DNA of 45,523 nucleotides from an uncultured Opitutia bacterium (GCA_903825285.1 CAIJZY010000037.1:1-45523); one strand, 5' to 3'; shown: positions 1 through 8,058, counted from the stretch's first letter. Numbers and translations are program-made. Notes: generated by a model from the sequence alone, not told the origin.

Positions 1-37
1 CCGCCGAGGAAGCGCGTTGCTCGCGGGCCATCAAGCA

Positions 38-58
38 GGCGGGGTCGGCGACCCCGCC
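38..58 (-). terminator. possible terminator hairpin after the rhamnosidase gene
   Basis: A 10-base inverted repeat (GGCGGGGTCG and its complement) is separated by one base and lies 26 bases beyond the stop codon of the minus-strand rhamnosidase gene. It could form a GC-rich hairpin at the transcript end. There is no following T run, so a Rho-independent terminator is only a guess. Confidence 0.35.
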
Positions 59-83
59 CTCCATCCTTCGTCCTGAACCAATC

Positions 84-2393
84 TTACCGGCAGGCCGCCA
101 GCGGCCAGGACGCGGTGAAGGTGCGCTCGACCTCGACCTGGCGCGGGGCGCCGCCGGTCAGCCGCGCGGCGAGGTGCAGCACGAGCGGGACCGGGGTCTC
201 GAGGGTGTAGCGCACGCCGGACGCATCCTTGGCCCAGCGGACCGTGATGGTCTCCTCGCACCCCGCGATCGGCACGCGGCCGGTGACCTCGGCGAGCGAG
301 CCGGTGGCCAGCGCGAGTTCGAAGTGCAGCTCCCCGAGGTCGCGGCGGGGCCGCAGGCCGAGGAGGTAGCGCGAGAGCTGCCACGTCGGGCAGCCGGCCC
401 ACTGGTGGCAGTGGCTCCAGCGGGTGTCGAAGACCTCCAGCCAGGTCGTGCGGCCGTCGCCGAGCGACCAGCCCCAGCAGGTGCGGTACTGGCCGAGCAC
501 AAAGTCCATGTCCCCATGCTCGATCAGCTCCGGCAGCGCGAAGTGGCCGAAGTAGGGCGTGATGAGCTGCGGGTTGTTCGCCGCGGGGTCGCTGAGGCGC
601 GGCGCCCCCGGGTGGTTGGGAAAGCAGCGGAGCATGTGGGCCTTCAGGAAGGTCCGCCCGGCCGTCGCCTGCGCCGCGTCGAAGCAGCCGAGCCGCAGGC
701 CGAGCGCCGCGCGGTGGTAGCCGATGCGCGTCCAGGCGTCCCCGCCGGCCGCGAACTCGCCGGCGAAGTACCGCGCAATGATCGCCTCCAGGTTCGCGGC
801 CATCTGCGCGTAGCGCTCCGCGCGGTCGGGATGGCCGAGCACCGTGCACCAGCGGGCCAGGTCGCGCATTGCGGCGAGGGCGTGCAGGTTCACCCCCATG
901 TCGCTCGGGCCGGGATTGCGCACGTAGCCCCAGTCCACGAAGCCCCAGCCGATGCTGTCCTTCAGCCCGTCCGGCGTGCCCTGCGCGTCGAACGCGCCGA
1001 TGTTCCGCTCGGCGTACGGCAGCATCTCCTCGAGCAGCGCGCGGTCGCCGGTGATTTCCCAGTAGTGCAGGCAGGCCGTGACCCACTGCGCGGCGTAGGT
1101 CGTGAGATAGGCGCAGTCGCCGGGACACAGGCCGGCCACGAGGCCGTCCTCCCGGGCGCATTGCGCGCACTGCACGAGCCCGCGACGGCACATGCGGAGG
1201 TCGGAGAAGGCGGTGGCGGCGAGGTCCATGCCGACGGTGACGACGTCGCCGGCCCATTGGCCGCGCTCGCGCGTGGGGTTGTCGGTGAGCGCGTCCTCGG
1301 CGCAGGCCCGGTGCGTCTCCACGCCGACGGACCAGATCCGGTCGAGCAGTGCGTCGCCCGTGCGCAGCGCGCCGGTCGCTGGCCCGTAGTACACGCGCTC
1401 GAGCACCGACTCGCGGTGGAACTTCACCGCGGCCGCGGGCGCGAAGATGTGCACCTCGAGGAAGCGGCCGCCGCGCGGCGTGAGCGGGAAGAACTCCTGG
1501 CGGCCGCCGCGGGCGACGTAGTGGTCCAGGTTGCACGAGGTGCTCGTCGAGAGCGTGATCCACGGGTTCACGCGGCCGGCAAGCAGCGCCTCGCTGTAGG
1601 CGAACTCGACGACGGTGCCGGCGGGCAGGTCGAGCTCGAAGCGCGGCCGCATCAGCCGCACGCGGCTGAGGTCGTAGCGGCGCCAGATGCCCTGCGGCGG
1701 CAGCGCCGCGGGCGCGAGGTCGCGCAGGAAGAAACGCGCCGGCGGGTCGTCGCGGTCGTAGCCGAACATCTCCACGAATTCGCCATGGGCGAGGAGCCTC
1801 GGCTCGTGCGGGAGCTGCTGCGGGTTCGCGCTGCGGAGCGGCTGCAGCGGGCCGAGCGGGCGCGTGACGGGCTCCGGCGCGGCCCAGGCGGAGTCGTCGA
1901 ACGCCGCCGGCCGCCACTCCGGCACCTCCCGGGTGTCGAGCCACTCGATGAAGCCGAGCTGGAAGTTGATCACGCGCACCTGCGGCGTGTAGCCGGGCAG
2001 GCGCAGGCATTTCCAGCGCACCGGCAGCTCCTGGCCGCCGGCGTGGGCGGTGCAGGCGAGGAAGGGGTCCATCGGCAGCAGGCTGCGCGTGGGCGCGCCG
2101 ACGCGGTGCACCTGGATGGCCAGCACATGACGGCCGGCGCTGAGTTCCCGCGTGAAGACCTGGTACTCGGGAAACGCGGCGGTGAAGCGCGCCGGGCCCT
2201 CGCAGAAATAATCGCCGTCGAGCCAGCCGGTGAACCAGGAGGCGCCGAAGAGGCGGAAGGTCACCACGCCCGCGGCCGGCAGCTCGACCTCGCCGCGGAA
2301 CGCGACGTGGTAGTCCTTGTCGTCGGCGTTGGCGCCGGGCAGCCAGAGATAAGGGGCGGGCGGGACGGCGTCGGCGTCAGGGGCGGGGAACAT
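84..2393 (-). CDS. alpha-L-rhamnosidase-like glycoside hydrolase (GH78 type)
   Basis: This 769-residue protein has the organisation of family 78 glycosidases, which hydrolyse terminal alpha-L-rhamnose from plant polysaccharides and glycosides. The N-terminal part (about 1-330) is beta-rich, with the W-x-A-x-x-F-D-D-S-x-W pattern of a carbohydrate-binding beta-sandwich (EWRPAAFDDSAW). The catalytic (alpha/alpha)6 barrel follows and contains DNPTRERGQWAGD, matching the family signature D-x-P-x-R-x-E-R that supplies acidic catalytic residues. The C-terminal third ends in a beta-sandwich. No signal peptide is visible after the start (MFPAPDADAVPP), so the enzyme is probably cytoplasmic and acts on imported oligosaccharides. 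It stands alone, with no transporter or regulator beside it. The substrate is inferred from family resemblance; another six-hairpin glycosidase specificity is possible. Confidence 0.82.
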   Translation of the reverse strand: MFPAPDADAVPPAPYLWLPGANADDKDYHVAFRGEVELPAAGVVTFRLFGASWFTGWLDGDYFCEGPARFTAAFPEYQVFTRELSAGRHVLAIQVHRVGAPTRSLLPMDPFLACTAHAGGQELPVRWKCLRLPGYTPQVRVINFQLGFIEWLDTREVPEWRPAAFDDSAWAAPEPVTRPLGPLQPLRSANPQQLPHEPRLLAHGEFVEMFGYDRDDPPARFFLRDLAPAALPPQGIWRRYDLSRVRLMRPRFELDLPAGTVVEFAYSEALLAGRVNPWITLSTSTSCNLDHYVARGGRQEFFPLTPRGGRFLEVHIFAPAAAVKFHRESVLERVYYGPATGALRTGDALLDRIWSVGVETHRACAEDALTDNPTRERGQWAGDVVTVGMDLAATAFSDLRMCRRGLVQCAQCAREDGLVAGLCPGDCAYLTTYAAQWVTACLHYWEITGDRALLEEMLPYAERNIGAFDAQGTPDGLKDSIGWGFVDWGYVRNPGPSDMGVNLHALAAMRDLARWCTVLGHPDRAERYAQMAANLEAIIARYFAGEFAAGGDAWTRIGYHRAALGLRLGCFDAAQATAGRTFLKAHMLRCFPNHPGAPRLSDPAANNPQLITPYFGHFALPELIEHGDMDFVLGQYRTCWGWSLGDGRTTWLEVFDTRWSHCHQWAGCPTWQLSRYLLGLRPRRDLGELHFELALATGSLAEVTGRVPIAGCEETITVRWAKDASGVRYTLETPVPLVLHLAARLTGGAPRQVEVERTFTASWPLAACR

Positions 2394-2482
2394 GGTGATC
2401 GGCGCTAGCGAACACCATCGCCGGGTCGATTCGAGCCGATTCGGTCCGCGCTCTCAGCGCATTGGCCAACGCGGAGGGGAAA

Positions 2483-2630
2483 CCACGAAAAACACGAAAC
2501 ACACGAAAAGGCTGAGACCGGATTGTTGCCCACGGAATCCACGGATTACACGGAAGCAGGATTTCCGTGTGGTCCGTGGATTCCGTGGGCAAAAAACTGC
2601 CCCGTTTCGTGTGTTTCGTGCCTTTCGTGG
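2483..2630. repeat. nested inverted repeat, family A copy 1
   Basis: Outer arms (2483-2509 and 2605-2630) read CCACGAAAAACACGAAAC and its near-complement. A second pair (about 2528-2554 and 2564-2590) reads GCCCACGGAATCCACGGATT and complement. The whole 148 bp could fold as one long interrupted stem. It fills most of the gene-free 2394-2717 stretch between divergently transcribed genes. Related copies occur near 9.1, 10.2, 15.0, 19.1 and 21.2 kb. Confidence 0.9.
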
Positions 2631-2717
2631 TGACCCGTCCCGTTTGCGGACCGGCGGATTGCCGTTATCAGTGCGCGGGCCTGGGAATATTCCCGCGCCG
2701 CCTTGCTCTCATCCGCA

Positions 2718-3317
2718 ATGAAACGCCTTGTCCTGCTGCTGGGCCTCCTTGGCCTCTCCCCTTTGACCATGACTGCTGCGAATCCCTCCTCCGTGAAAAC
2801 CCAATCCCTCGTGCTGGGCGGGGGCTGCTTCTGGTGCACCGAAGCGGCCTACCAGCTCCAGCCCGGCGTGCTCCATGTCACCAGCGGCTACGCCGGTGGC
2901 GCCGAGCCGAACCCGACCTACGAGGAGGTCAGCGACCATGCCACGGGGCATGCGGAGGTGATCAAGATCGACTTCGACCCCGCGGTCGTGTCGCTCGCCA
3001 CGCTGCTCGACTTCTTCTGGTCCGTTCACAACCCCACGCAGGTGGGCGGGCAGGGCAACGACGAGGGTCCGCAGTACCGCTCGATCATCCTCTACGCCGA
3101 CGCGGCGCAGAAGGAGGCCGCCGAGTAGTCCCGCGCCCGCGCGCAGCAGACCTTCCGCGACCCGATCACGACGGAGATCGTGCCGCTGACCAAGTTCTGG
3201 CCGGCGGAGGGCTACCACCAGGACTACTTCGCGAAGAACCCCAACCAGGGCTACTGCCGCTTCGTGATCGCCCCCAAGATCGACAAGCTGAAGTCGCACC
3301 TGCCGGACACGAAATAA
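2718..3317 (+). pseudogene. msrA: peptide-methionine (S)-S-oxide reductase MsrA with an in-frame TAG
   Basis: MsrA reduces methionine-S-sulfoxide in proteins. The reading frame from ATG 2718 gives a signal-peptide-like start (MKRLVLLLGLLGLSPLTMTA), then the catalytic GCFWC motif (Cys37, Cys40), the GYAGG segment and the EEVSDHATGHAEVIKI block. Codon 137 (3126-3128) is TAG. The same frame then continues for 62 residues with the family C-terminus ([29 protein letters not shown]) to TAA at 3315. The full frame would be about 199 codons, normal for MsrA. The 136-residue product lacks the GYHQDYF region needed for a complete active site. TAG serves as an ordinary stop elsewhere in the window, so this is a nonsense mutation, a sequencing error or, least likely, readthrough. 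The leader suggests a periplasmic enzyme. Confidence 0.88.
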
Positions 3318-3333
3318 GGCGGCCGCCTTATTT
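3312..3333 (+). terminator. perfect palindrome overlapping the msrA stop codon
   Basis: A 22-bp perfect palindrome (arm AAATAAGGCGG) starts on the last sense codon of msrA, so the TAA stop lies inside the left arm. The right arm ends in TTATTT. This looks like an intrinsic terminator placed on the stop codon. Confidence 0.65.
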
Positions 3334-3482
3334 CGGAGCTCGCAGCTCGGAGTGCGCGGTTCGGGTTCCGATCCCCCTTCCGCAGGGTTGCGATCGCACG
3401 CTTGCTAGCGCTGGCCCTCGCCGCCGGCCGCGAGGTTTGTGGCCGGTCGATCTGCGAACTTCGAGCTGCGAGCTGCGAATTC
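3334..3482. repeat. family D repeat region (GAACTTCGAGCTGCGAGCTG type)
   Basis: The spacer between msrA and hslO carries related blocks in opposite orientation: GGAGCTCGCAGCTCGGAG near 3335-3353 and GAACTTCGAGCTGCGAGCTG near 3456-3476. Similar GAACTCCGAGCTGCGAACTG blocks occur at 6044-6085 and 23415-23447. No coding signal is seen here. Confidence 0.6.
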
Positions 3483-3535
3483 CGCTAGACTGTCATCATC
3501 TTTACAAGCGACCGGGTCCGGTGATGGTGGGGGCC

Positions 3536-4336
3536 ATGTCCGCCACCACGCCGCCCAATCCTGCCGAGTCCGGCCTGGAGGTGCGCACGTATTTCGTGCG
3601 GGGGCGGAACGTCCTGCTGGCCCGCGCCGACTGCAGCGAGCTGTTCGTGGACTACTACCTGCACCTGGCGGCGCAGCGCCTGGCCCCGCCGCCGGCGGCC
3701 GACGCGCGCTTCAAGCGCGCCCTGGCGGCCTTCGCGCTGCACATGGCGTCGCGGCCGTGGGACGAGTTGACGGCGTGGACGATCAATTTTCAGGAGCCGC
3801 TCCTGAACCTGTTCCTGACCGGGGACAACGAGACGGGCGCGGTGACGGGCCGGGCGTTCGACGAGCACGTGAAGGTGCTGCCGGAAAACCTGTTCTATGC
3901 CGACGTGGTCCGCGGCCGGCAGCCGAAGCGCCGCAGCACCGTCGCCTTTGCCGGCGACGACCCGCTCACGGCGGTGGAGCATTTCTACACGCAGAGCGAG
4001 CAGCGGCTCGGCCGGTATTTCCAGCTGGGCGAGGAGGACTTCGCGCTGGTGGTGGAGCATCCCGACTGCGACCTGTCCTGGCTCCGCGGCCTGGCGGCGG
4101 ACGACGTGCGCCGGCTGGACCGCGCGGAGACGCTGGTGCTGATGGAGCGGCGGATCGTGCGCTGGCACTGCGGCTGCAACCAGACGCGGATGATGGAGGT
4201 GCTCGCCCCCACGATGCGCCAGGAGCCGCGCGAGCTGTTCGGCGAGGAACCCAAGCTCGAGATCCGCTGCCCGCGCTGCGGCGCCCGCCACGCCATCACC
4301 CGCGAGGCCCTCGAGGCCTTCATCGCGGAAAACTGA
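3536..4336 (+). CDS. hslO: Hsp33-family redox-regulated chaperone
   Basis: The 266-residue protein resembles Hsp33, a cytosolic holdase activated when oxidative stress releases zinc from a four-cysteine centre. The C-terminus has CGC (Cys212, Cys214) and CPRCG (Cys245, Cys248). The 31-residue step from the second to the third cysteine equals the CxC-to-CxxC spacing of E. coli Hsp33. The N-terminal two thirds (TYFVRGRNVLLARAD onwards) is weakly conserved but matches the length of the substrate-binding domain. ATG 3536 is preferred over ATG 3524 because a GGTGGGGG stretch lies just upstream. It follows a broken oxidative-repair gene (msrA) but is separated from it by a terminator and repeats, so joint transcription is unlikely. 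All four cysteines are present. Confidence 0.85.
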   Translation: MSATTPPNPAESGLEVRTYFVRGRNVLLARADCSELFVDYYLHLAAQRLAPPPAADARFKRALAAFALHMASRPWDELTAWTINFQEPLLNLFLTGDNETGAVTGRAFDEHVKVLPENLFYADVVRGRQPKRRSTVAFAGDDPLTAVEHFYTQSEQRLGRYFQLGEEDFALVVEHPDCDLSWLRGLAADDVRRLDRAETLVLMERRIVRWHCGCNQTRMMEVLAPTMRQEPRELFGEEPKLEIRCPRCGARHAITREALEAFIAEN

Positions 4337-4355
4337 CCGCCCCTCCCTATAGACC

Positions 4356-4509
4356 GTCATCCTGAGCGAAGGCGAAGGATCGCTGTTATTCCACCCAGTG
4401 AGTCCGCGATAGGTGAACGACACTCCCGCGACGCCGTCTGAGTGTCTGGAATCATAGGTTAGCTAGAGTGCACTGATAACAGCGATCCTTCGCCTTCGCT
4501 CAGGATGAC
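4356..4509. repeat. family B element, copy 1 (TCATCCTGAGCG arms)
   Basis: Terminal inverted arms of about 33 bp (GTCATCCTGAGCGAAGGCGA and complement) enclose about 90 bp. That interior contains a smaller stem, GACACTC...GAGTGTC, also found at the same place in copies 2 and 3. The element fills about half of the gene-free 4337-4649 stretch. The rest (about 4540-4575) is half of a family A inner palindrome (CATCCGTGTAATCCGCGGG). Confidence 0.9.
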
Positions 4510-4649
4510 GAGAACAATGGAGGCGTGGCTTGAAGGGCCCCATCCTCATCCGTGCCATCCGTGTAATCCGCGGGAAAGCTCCGGGGTCATGTTTCCGTCA
4601 AAAATGAAGGGTGTATTCGCCGCGGTTTTTCGCCCTACTGGGCCGGACG

Positions 4650-5276
4650 ATGCGTGAGATCCTGCACAACATCTGGGCCGGCCTGACCACCGCCGCGCCG
4701 CTCGACCAGGCCAACCTGGTCCTCGGCGTGGTCGGCGTGTGGCTGATGATCCGGCGGAGCCTGTGGGCGTTCCCGGTCGGGCTCGCGGCGGTCACGGTGC
4801 AGGGCGTGCTGTTCTACCAGACCCATTTCCCGGCGGACGCGACGCTGCAGATTTTCTATTTCGTGGCGCTGGCCTGGGGCTGGCGGCACTGGGTGAAGGA
4901 CCGCGGCGACGCGCCGGAGCTGCCCGTGACCGTGCTGTCGTGGCGCGGGCGCGCGCTCACGCTGCTCGCCGCCGGCGCGGCGACCGTGGTGTGGGCGCTG
5001 ACGATCGGGCCATGGATGCACGCGGTGATGCCGTGGCGCGACGCGTTCATCGCGGCGTTCAGCGTGGCGGCGCAGGTGCTGCAGGTCCGCAAGCAGATCG
5101 AGAACTGGCCGCTCTGGGTGGCCGTGAACCTTGTGGCGATCGTCTCCTACTGGAGCGCCGAGCTGGCCTACACTGCTTTTCTCTACGCGATCTACCTCGG
5201 GCTGGCGGGGGTGGGCTGGAGGGAATGGGGGAGGGAAGCCCGAACCCGAAAATCCGAAATTCGAGTTACGACTTGA
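4650..5276 (+). CDS. pnuC: nicotinamide riboside transporter PnuC
   Basis: This 208-residue integral membrane protein has about seven hydrophobic segments. It carries PnuC-type features: the W-A-F-P-x-G-L...QGVLFYQ block in the first third, and a final section with W-V-A-V-N-L-V-A-I-V-S-Y-W, in which conserved tryptophan and asparagine residues line the vitamin pocket. PnuC proteins carry nicotinamide riboside across the inner membrane by facilitated diffusion, driven by phosphorylation inside the cell. ATG 4650 gives the usual family length; an upstream GTG at 4611 would add 13 unlikely residues. The next gene, 124 bp downstream on the same strand, is the matching kinase, which strengthens the call. 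Confidence 0.88.
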   Translation: MREILHNIWAGLTTAAPLDQANLVLGVVGVWLMIRRSLWAFPVGLAAVTVQGVLFYQTHFPADATLQIFYFVALAWGWRHWVKDRGDAPELPVTVLSWRGRALTLLAAGAATVVWALTIGPWMHAVMPWRDAFIAAFSVAAQVLQVRKQIENWPLWVAVNLVAIVSYWSAELAYTAFLYAIYLGLAGVGWREWGREARTRKSEIRVTT

Positions 5277-5383
5277 AGCCCGAATCTCGGATAATTGGTG
5301 CCCAGACGGCTTCGTCCCGCGCCCCCTGGCCTTTGCCGCTTGGCGCTGGGTGCTTCCTCGCTTAACTCGAATTTTGAATTTTG
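5250..5383. repeat. inverted repeat flanking the pnuC-kinase spacer
   Basis: AAATTCGAGTTACGAC near the pnuC stop is mirrored by TTAACTCGAATTTTGA near 5362-5378, with at least 11 complementary bases. The arms bracket the spacer. It may be another intergenic repeat or a weak processing hairpin. Confidence 0.5.
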
Positions 5384-5400
5384 CCCTTCGTGCTTCTCCC

Positions 5401-5946
5401 ATGAGCCTCTCTCACCCGCTGCGCATCGTGGTCTTCGGCACCGAGTCCACGGGCAAGACCACGCTGGCGCAGGCGCTCGCGGCGCACTTCCGCGAGCCAT
5501 GGTCGCCGGAGTTCGTGCGGGAGTTCTGGGACCTGAAGGCGGGGAAGATCTCGGGTGCCGACCTCGGGACCATCGCGCTCGGGCAGATGGCCAACGAGGA
5601 CCGGGCGGCGGCGCGGGCGCGGCGCGCGGTGTTCCTCGACACCGACCTGGTGACGTGCCTGCTGTGGGACGACCTGCTTTTTCCCGGCGAGTGTCCCGCG
5701 TGGGTGCGGGAGGAGGCCGAGCGTCGCGCGGCGGGCGTGGCGCTGTGGCTGCTCTGCGACACGGACCTGCCGTTCGCGCCGGACCCGCAGCGCTCCCTGC
5801 CCGACGCGGCCGGCCGGGCCATGGGCCGGAGGCTCTGGCGCGAGGCGCTGGAAAAGCGCGGCCGGCCGTTCGTGGAAATCACCGGCCAGGCCGGGGCCCG
5901 GACGCAGGCGGCGATCGCCGCGGTGGAACGGTGCCTGGCGGGGTAG
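5401..5946 (+). CDS. NadR-type ribosylnicotinamide kinase (AAA ATPase)
   Basis: The 181-residue protein begins almost at once with a P-loop (GTESTGKTT, residues 13-21). This is the form found in the kinase domain of NadR, followed by EFVREFWDL and the DTDLVTCLLWDDLLF segment typical of that domain. Family knowledge predicts phosphorylation of nicotinamide riboside to NMN. The N-terminal repressor and adenylyltransferase domains of E. coli NadR are absent, so NMN adenylylation must be done elsewhere. It lies directly downstream of pnuC, so the two form a nicotinamide riboside salvage unit: transporter plus trapping kinase. No separate regulatory site was identified. Confidence 0.84.
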   Translation: MSLSHPLRIVVFGTESTGKTTLAQALAAHFREPWSPEFVREFWDLKAGKISGADLGTIALGQMANEDRAAARARRAVFLDTDLVTCLLWDDLLFPGECPAWVREEAERRAAGVALWLLCDTDLPFAPDPQRSLPDAAGRAMGRRLWREALEKRGRPFVEITGQAGARTQAAIAAVERCLAG

Positions 5947-5955
5947 GCACCGTTC
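5926..5955 (+). terminator. hairpin with the kinase stop codon in its loop
   Basis: Ten perfectly paired bases (GAACGGTGCC at 5926-5935 with 5946-5955) surround a 10-base loop holding most of the TAG stop codon of the preceding gene. The stem is strong but no T run follows. Confidence 0.5.
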
Positions 5956-5978
5956 GGCGATCGGAAGCCGGTTGGAAT

Positions 5979-6012
5979 TTATGTGGGAGCGAGCAAGCTC
6001 GCTCCCACATAA
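5979..6012. repeat. family C REP-like palindrome, copy 1
   Basis: An almost perfect palindrome (TATGTGGGAGCGAGCAAGCT and complement) lies between the convergent kinase and malic enzyme genes. It strongly resembles the GTGGGAGCG...GCTTGCTCGC repetitive extragenic palindromes known from Pseudomonas. A family D block (GGAGTTCAGTCGAACTCC, 6044-6061) follows. Confidence 0.85.
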
Positions 6013-6107
6013 AACCCTATTAATACAAACAGCCCACAGGCCGGAGTTCAGTCGAACTCCGAGCTGCGAACTGCGAACTCCGGCAGGCCGGCAGGCCGGC
6101 GGCCCGC

Positions 6108-7751
6108 CTAGATGTAGTTCGGATATGTCGGCTCGTACATCTGCGCCCGGACGCGGGCGGGCAGGTCCTCCGGGCACAGCATGTCGGTGAGGCCGCGCTG
6201 GAACGCGACCTTGGCGACGGCCGTGGCGATGGCGGCGGACACCTCGCGGATCCGCTGCAGGTCGGGGAAGATGCGACCGGTGGCGAGGTCCTGCTCGGTG
6301 ACGAGGCTGGCCAGCACCTTCGCGGCGACGAAGAACATCTCGTCGGTCACGCGGTTGGCCTGGCTGACAATGACGCCCAGGCCGACGCCGGGGAAGATGT
6401 AGGAGTTGTTGCCCTGGCCGGGCTTGAAGGTCCGGCCCTGGAACGTGACGTCCGGGAACGGGCTGCCGCTCGCGAAGATGGCGCGGCCGTCGGACCAGGT
6501 GTAGGCCTGCTCCGCGGTGCATTCCGCCTTCGAGGTCGGGTTGGAGAGCGCGAAGATCACCGGGTGCGGGTTGAGCCGCGCCATGGCGCGGACGACCGGC
6601 TCGGTGAAGGTCGCGGGCATGCCCGAGACGCCGATGAGCATCGTGGGCTGGAGGTCCTCGACCGCCGCGAGCAGGGAGGCCGCGCCGGGATGGTCGTGGG
6701 CGAAGCGGCGCTTGTGCGGCGCGAGGTCGGTGCGGCGCGAGACGACCAGGCCCTTCGAGTCGACGTACCAGCACTGCCGGCGGGCGACGTCCTCGGCGAT
6801 CCCCTCGGACCGCAGGGCCTCGACGACCAGTTCGCCGATGCCGATGCCGGCCTCGCCGGCGCCGAGGAACAGGAAGCGCTGGCGCGCGAGCTGGCCGCGG
6901 CTCAGGCGGAGGGCGGAGTAGATGCCGGCGAGCGTCACGCCCGCGGTGCCCTGGATGTCGTCGTTGAAGGAGCACACGCGCGTGCGGTACTCCTGCAGGA
7001 GCCGGAAGGCGTTGGCGTTGCCGAAATCCTCGAACTGGATGCAGGCCCGCGGGAAGATTTCCTGCACGCCCTCGACGAACTCCGCCACGAGGGCGTCGTA
7101 GGCCGGGCCGCGCTCGCGGGGGAGCGACGTGCCGATGTAGTTCGGGTCCTTGAGGAACGCGGCGTTGTCGGTGCCGACGTCGAGCATGACCGGGAGGGTC
7201 TGCTCGGGGGCGACGCCGGCGCAGGCGGTGTAGAGCGAGAGCTTGCCGACGGGGATGCCCATGCCGTTGGCGCCGAGGTCGCCGAGGCCGAGGATGCGCT
7301 CGCCGTCGGTGACGACGATCATGCGCACGTCGGCGTGCGGCCAGTTCTGCAGGATCTGCTTCACGCGGCCGCGGTCGCGGATGCTGATGAACAGGCCGCG
7401 CGGGCGGCGGAAGATGAACGCGTAGCGCTGGCACGCCAGGCCGACGGTCGGCGTGTAGATCAGGGGCATCATCTCCGTCACGTTGTCCGTGACGAGCCGG
7501 TAGAAGAGGTTCTCGTTCCGCTCCTGCAGCGAGATGAGGTAGATGTAGCGCTCGAGGTCGGTGGGCTTGCGCCGGACGGTCTCCAGGACCCGGGCGACCT
7601 GCTCGTCCTGGGAGGCGATGTGCGGCGGCAGCAGTCCCCGCAGGCCGAGGGCGTCGCGCTCGGCCTCGGTGAAGGCCGTGCCCTTGTTGAGCAGCGGATC
7701 ATGGAGGAGATCGGCGCCGCGTTTGCCGTGGAGGTGGGGCTTCATTTTCAT
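6108..7751 (-). CDS. maeA: NAD-dependent malic enzyme
   Basis: This 547-residue protein oxidatively decarboxylates malate to pyruvate with reduction of NAD. Length and sequence fit the large (about 60 kDa) malic enzymes. The N-terminal domain has the catalytic tyrosine context MPLIYTPTVG (Tyr99), RGLFISIRD, and GLGDLGANGMGIPVGK with a candidate catalytic lysine at 170. The malic enzyme signature FNDDIQGTAGVTLAGI sits at residues 262-277. The dinucleotide-binding glycine motif FLGAGEAGIGIGELV follows. NAD preference is inferred from resemblance to the MaeA/SfcA group. MKMKPHL offers two close methionines; the first is used. It is transcribed alone, divergent from tcdA, and separated from it by a repeat-filled spacer. 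Confidence 0.92.
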   Translation of the reverse strand: MKMKPHLHGKRGADLLHDPLLNKGTAFTEAERDALGLRGLLPPHIASQDEQVARVLETVRRKPTDLERYIYLISLQERNENLFYRLVTDNVTEMMPLIYTPTVGLACQRYAFIFRRPRGLFISIRDRGRVKQILQNWPHADVRMIVVTDGERILGLGDLGANGMGIPVGKLSLYTACAGVAPEQTLPVMLDVGTDNAAFLKDPNYIGTSLPRERGPAYDALVAEFVEGVQEIFPRACIQFEDFGNANAFRLLQEYRTRVCSFNDDIQGTAGVTLAGIYSALRLSRGQLARQRFLFLGAGEAGIGIGELVVEALRSEGIAEDVARRQCWYVDSKGLVVSRRTDLAPHKRRFAHDHPGAASLLAAVEDLQPTMLIGVSGMPATFTEPVVRAMARLNPHPVIFALSNPTSKAECTAEQAYTWSDGRAIFASGSPFPDVTFQGRTFKPGQGNNSYIFPGVGLGVIVSQANRVTDEMFFVAAKVLASLVTEQDLATGRIFPDLQRIREVSAAIATAVAKVAFQRGLTDMLCPEDLPARVRAQMYEPTYPNYI

Positions 7752-7947
7752 GGGGAGGAGAGTTCCGGGCTCGGCCCGGTTGGTTTTGGTGCCCGCAGCT
7801 TAACGCCGGGATCGCCGGAGTCAGAAGCCGGAAAGCCCCGCCGGGATCATTCATCACGGAATAAACCGCGCCCCGCTGCTCAGGCTAATGACAAGAAATG
7901 CGCCAGATTTCCGGCGCGGGAACCGGATTCGGGTGATGGTGGACCCC

Positions 7948-8010
7948 AGGTGGGAGCGAGCTTGCTCGCGACCTTTGGCCTGCAAGTCGCGAGCAAGCTC
8001 GCTCCCACCT
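7948..8010. repeat. family C REP-like pair, copy 2
   Basis: Two REP-like units face each other: AGGTGGGAGCGAGCTTGCTC at the left and its complement ending at 8010, joined by GCGACC...GGTCGC-like bases around a short loop. Together with copy 3 it occupies the gene-free 7752-8265 stretch between malic enzyme and tcdA. Confidence 0.88.
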
Positions 8011-8041
8011 CAAAACCTGGCCGCGAAACAGTCCGCAGACA

Positions 8042-8058
8042 GGAGTTCAGTCGAACCC
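8042..8058. repeat. family D block between two REP pairs
   Basis: GGAGTTCAGTCGAACCCC is nearly identical to 6044-6061. In both places it lies within about 35 bases downstream of a family C palindrome, so the two repeats seem to travel together. Confidence 0.55.

Noticed and set aside
174-2408. A 744-codon plus-strand open frame opposite the rhamnosidase.
   Set aside because: Antisense shadow in high-GC DNA; the minus strand carries the GH78 signature.
3126-3128. TAG recoded as a sense codon in this organism.
   Set aside because: Intact genes in the same window (sufE, fecR, the transposase) end in TAG, and no suppressor tRNA or recoding structure is visible.
2567-3535. Long N-terminal extension of the Hsp33 gene upstream of 3536.
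   Set aside because: The frame is open by chance through msrA and the repeats; the translation there is Arg/Pro-rich and without homology.
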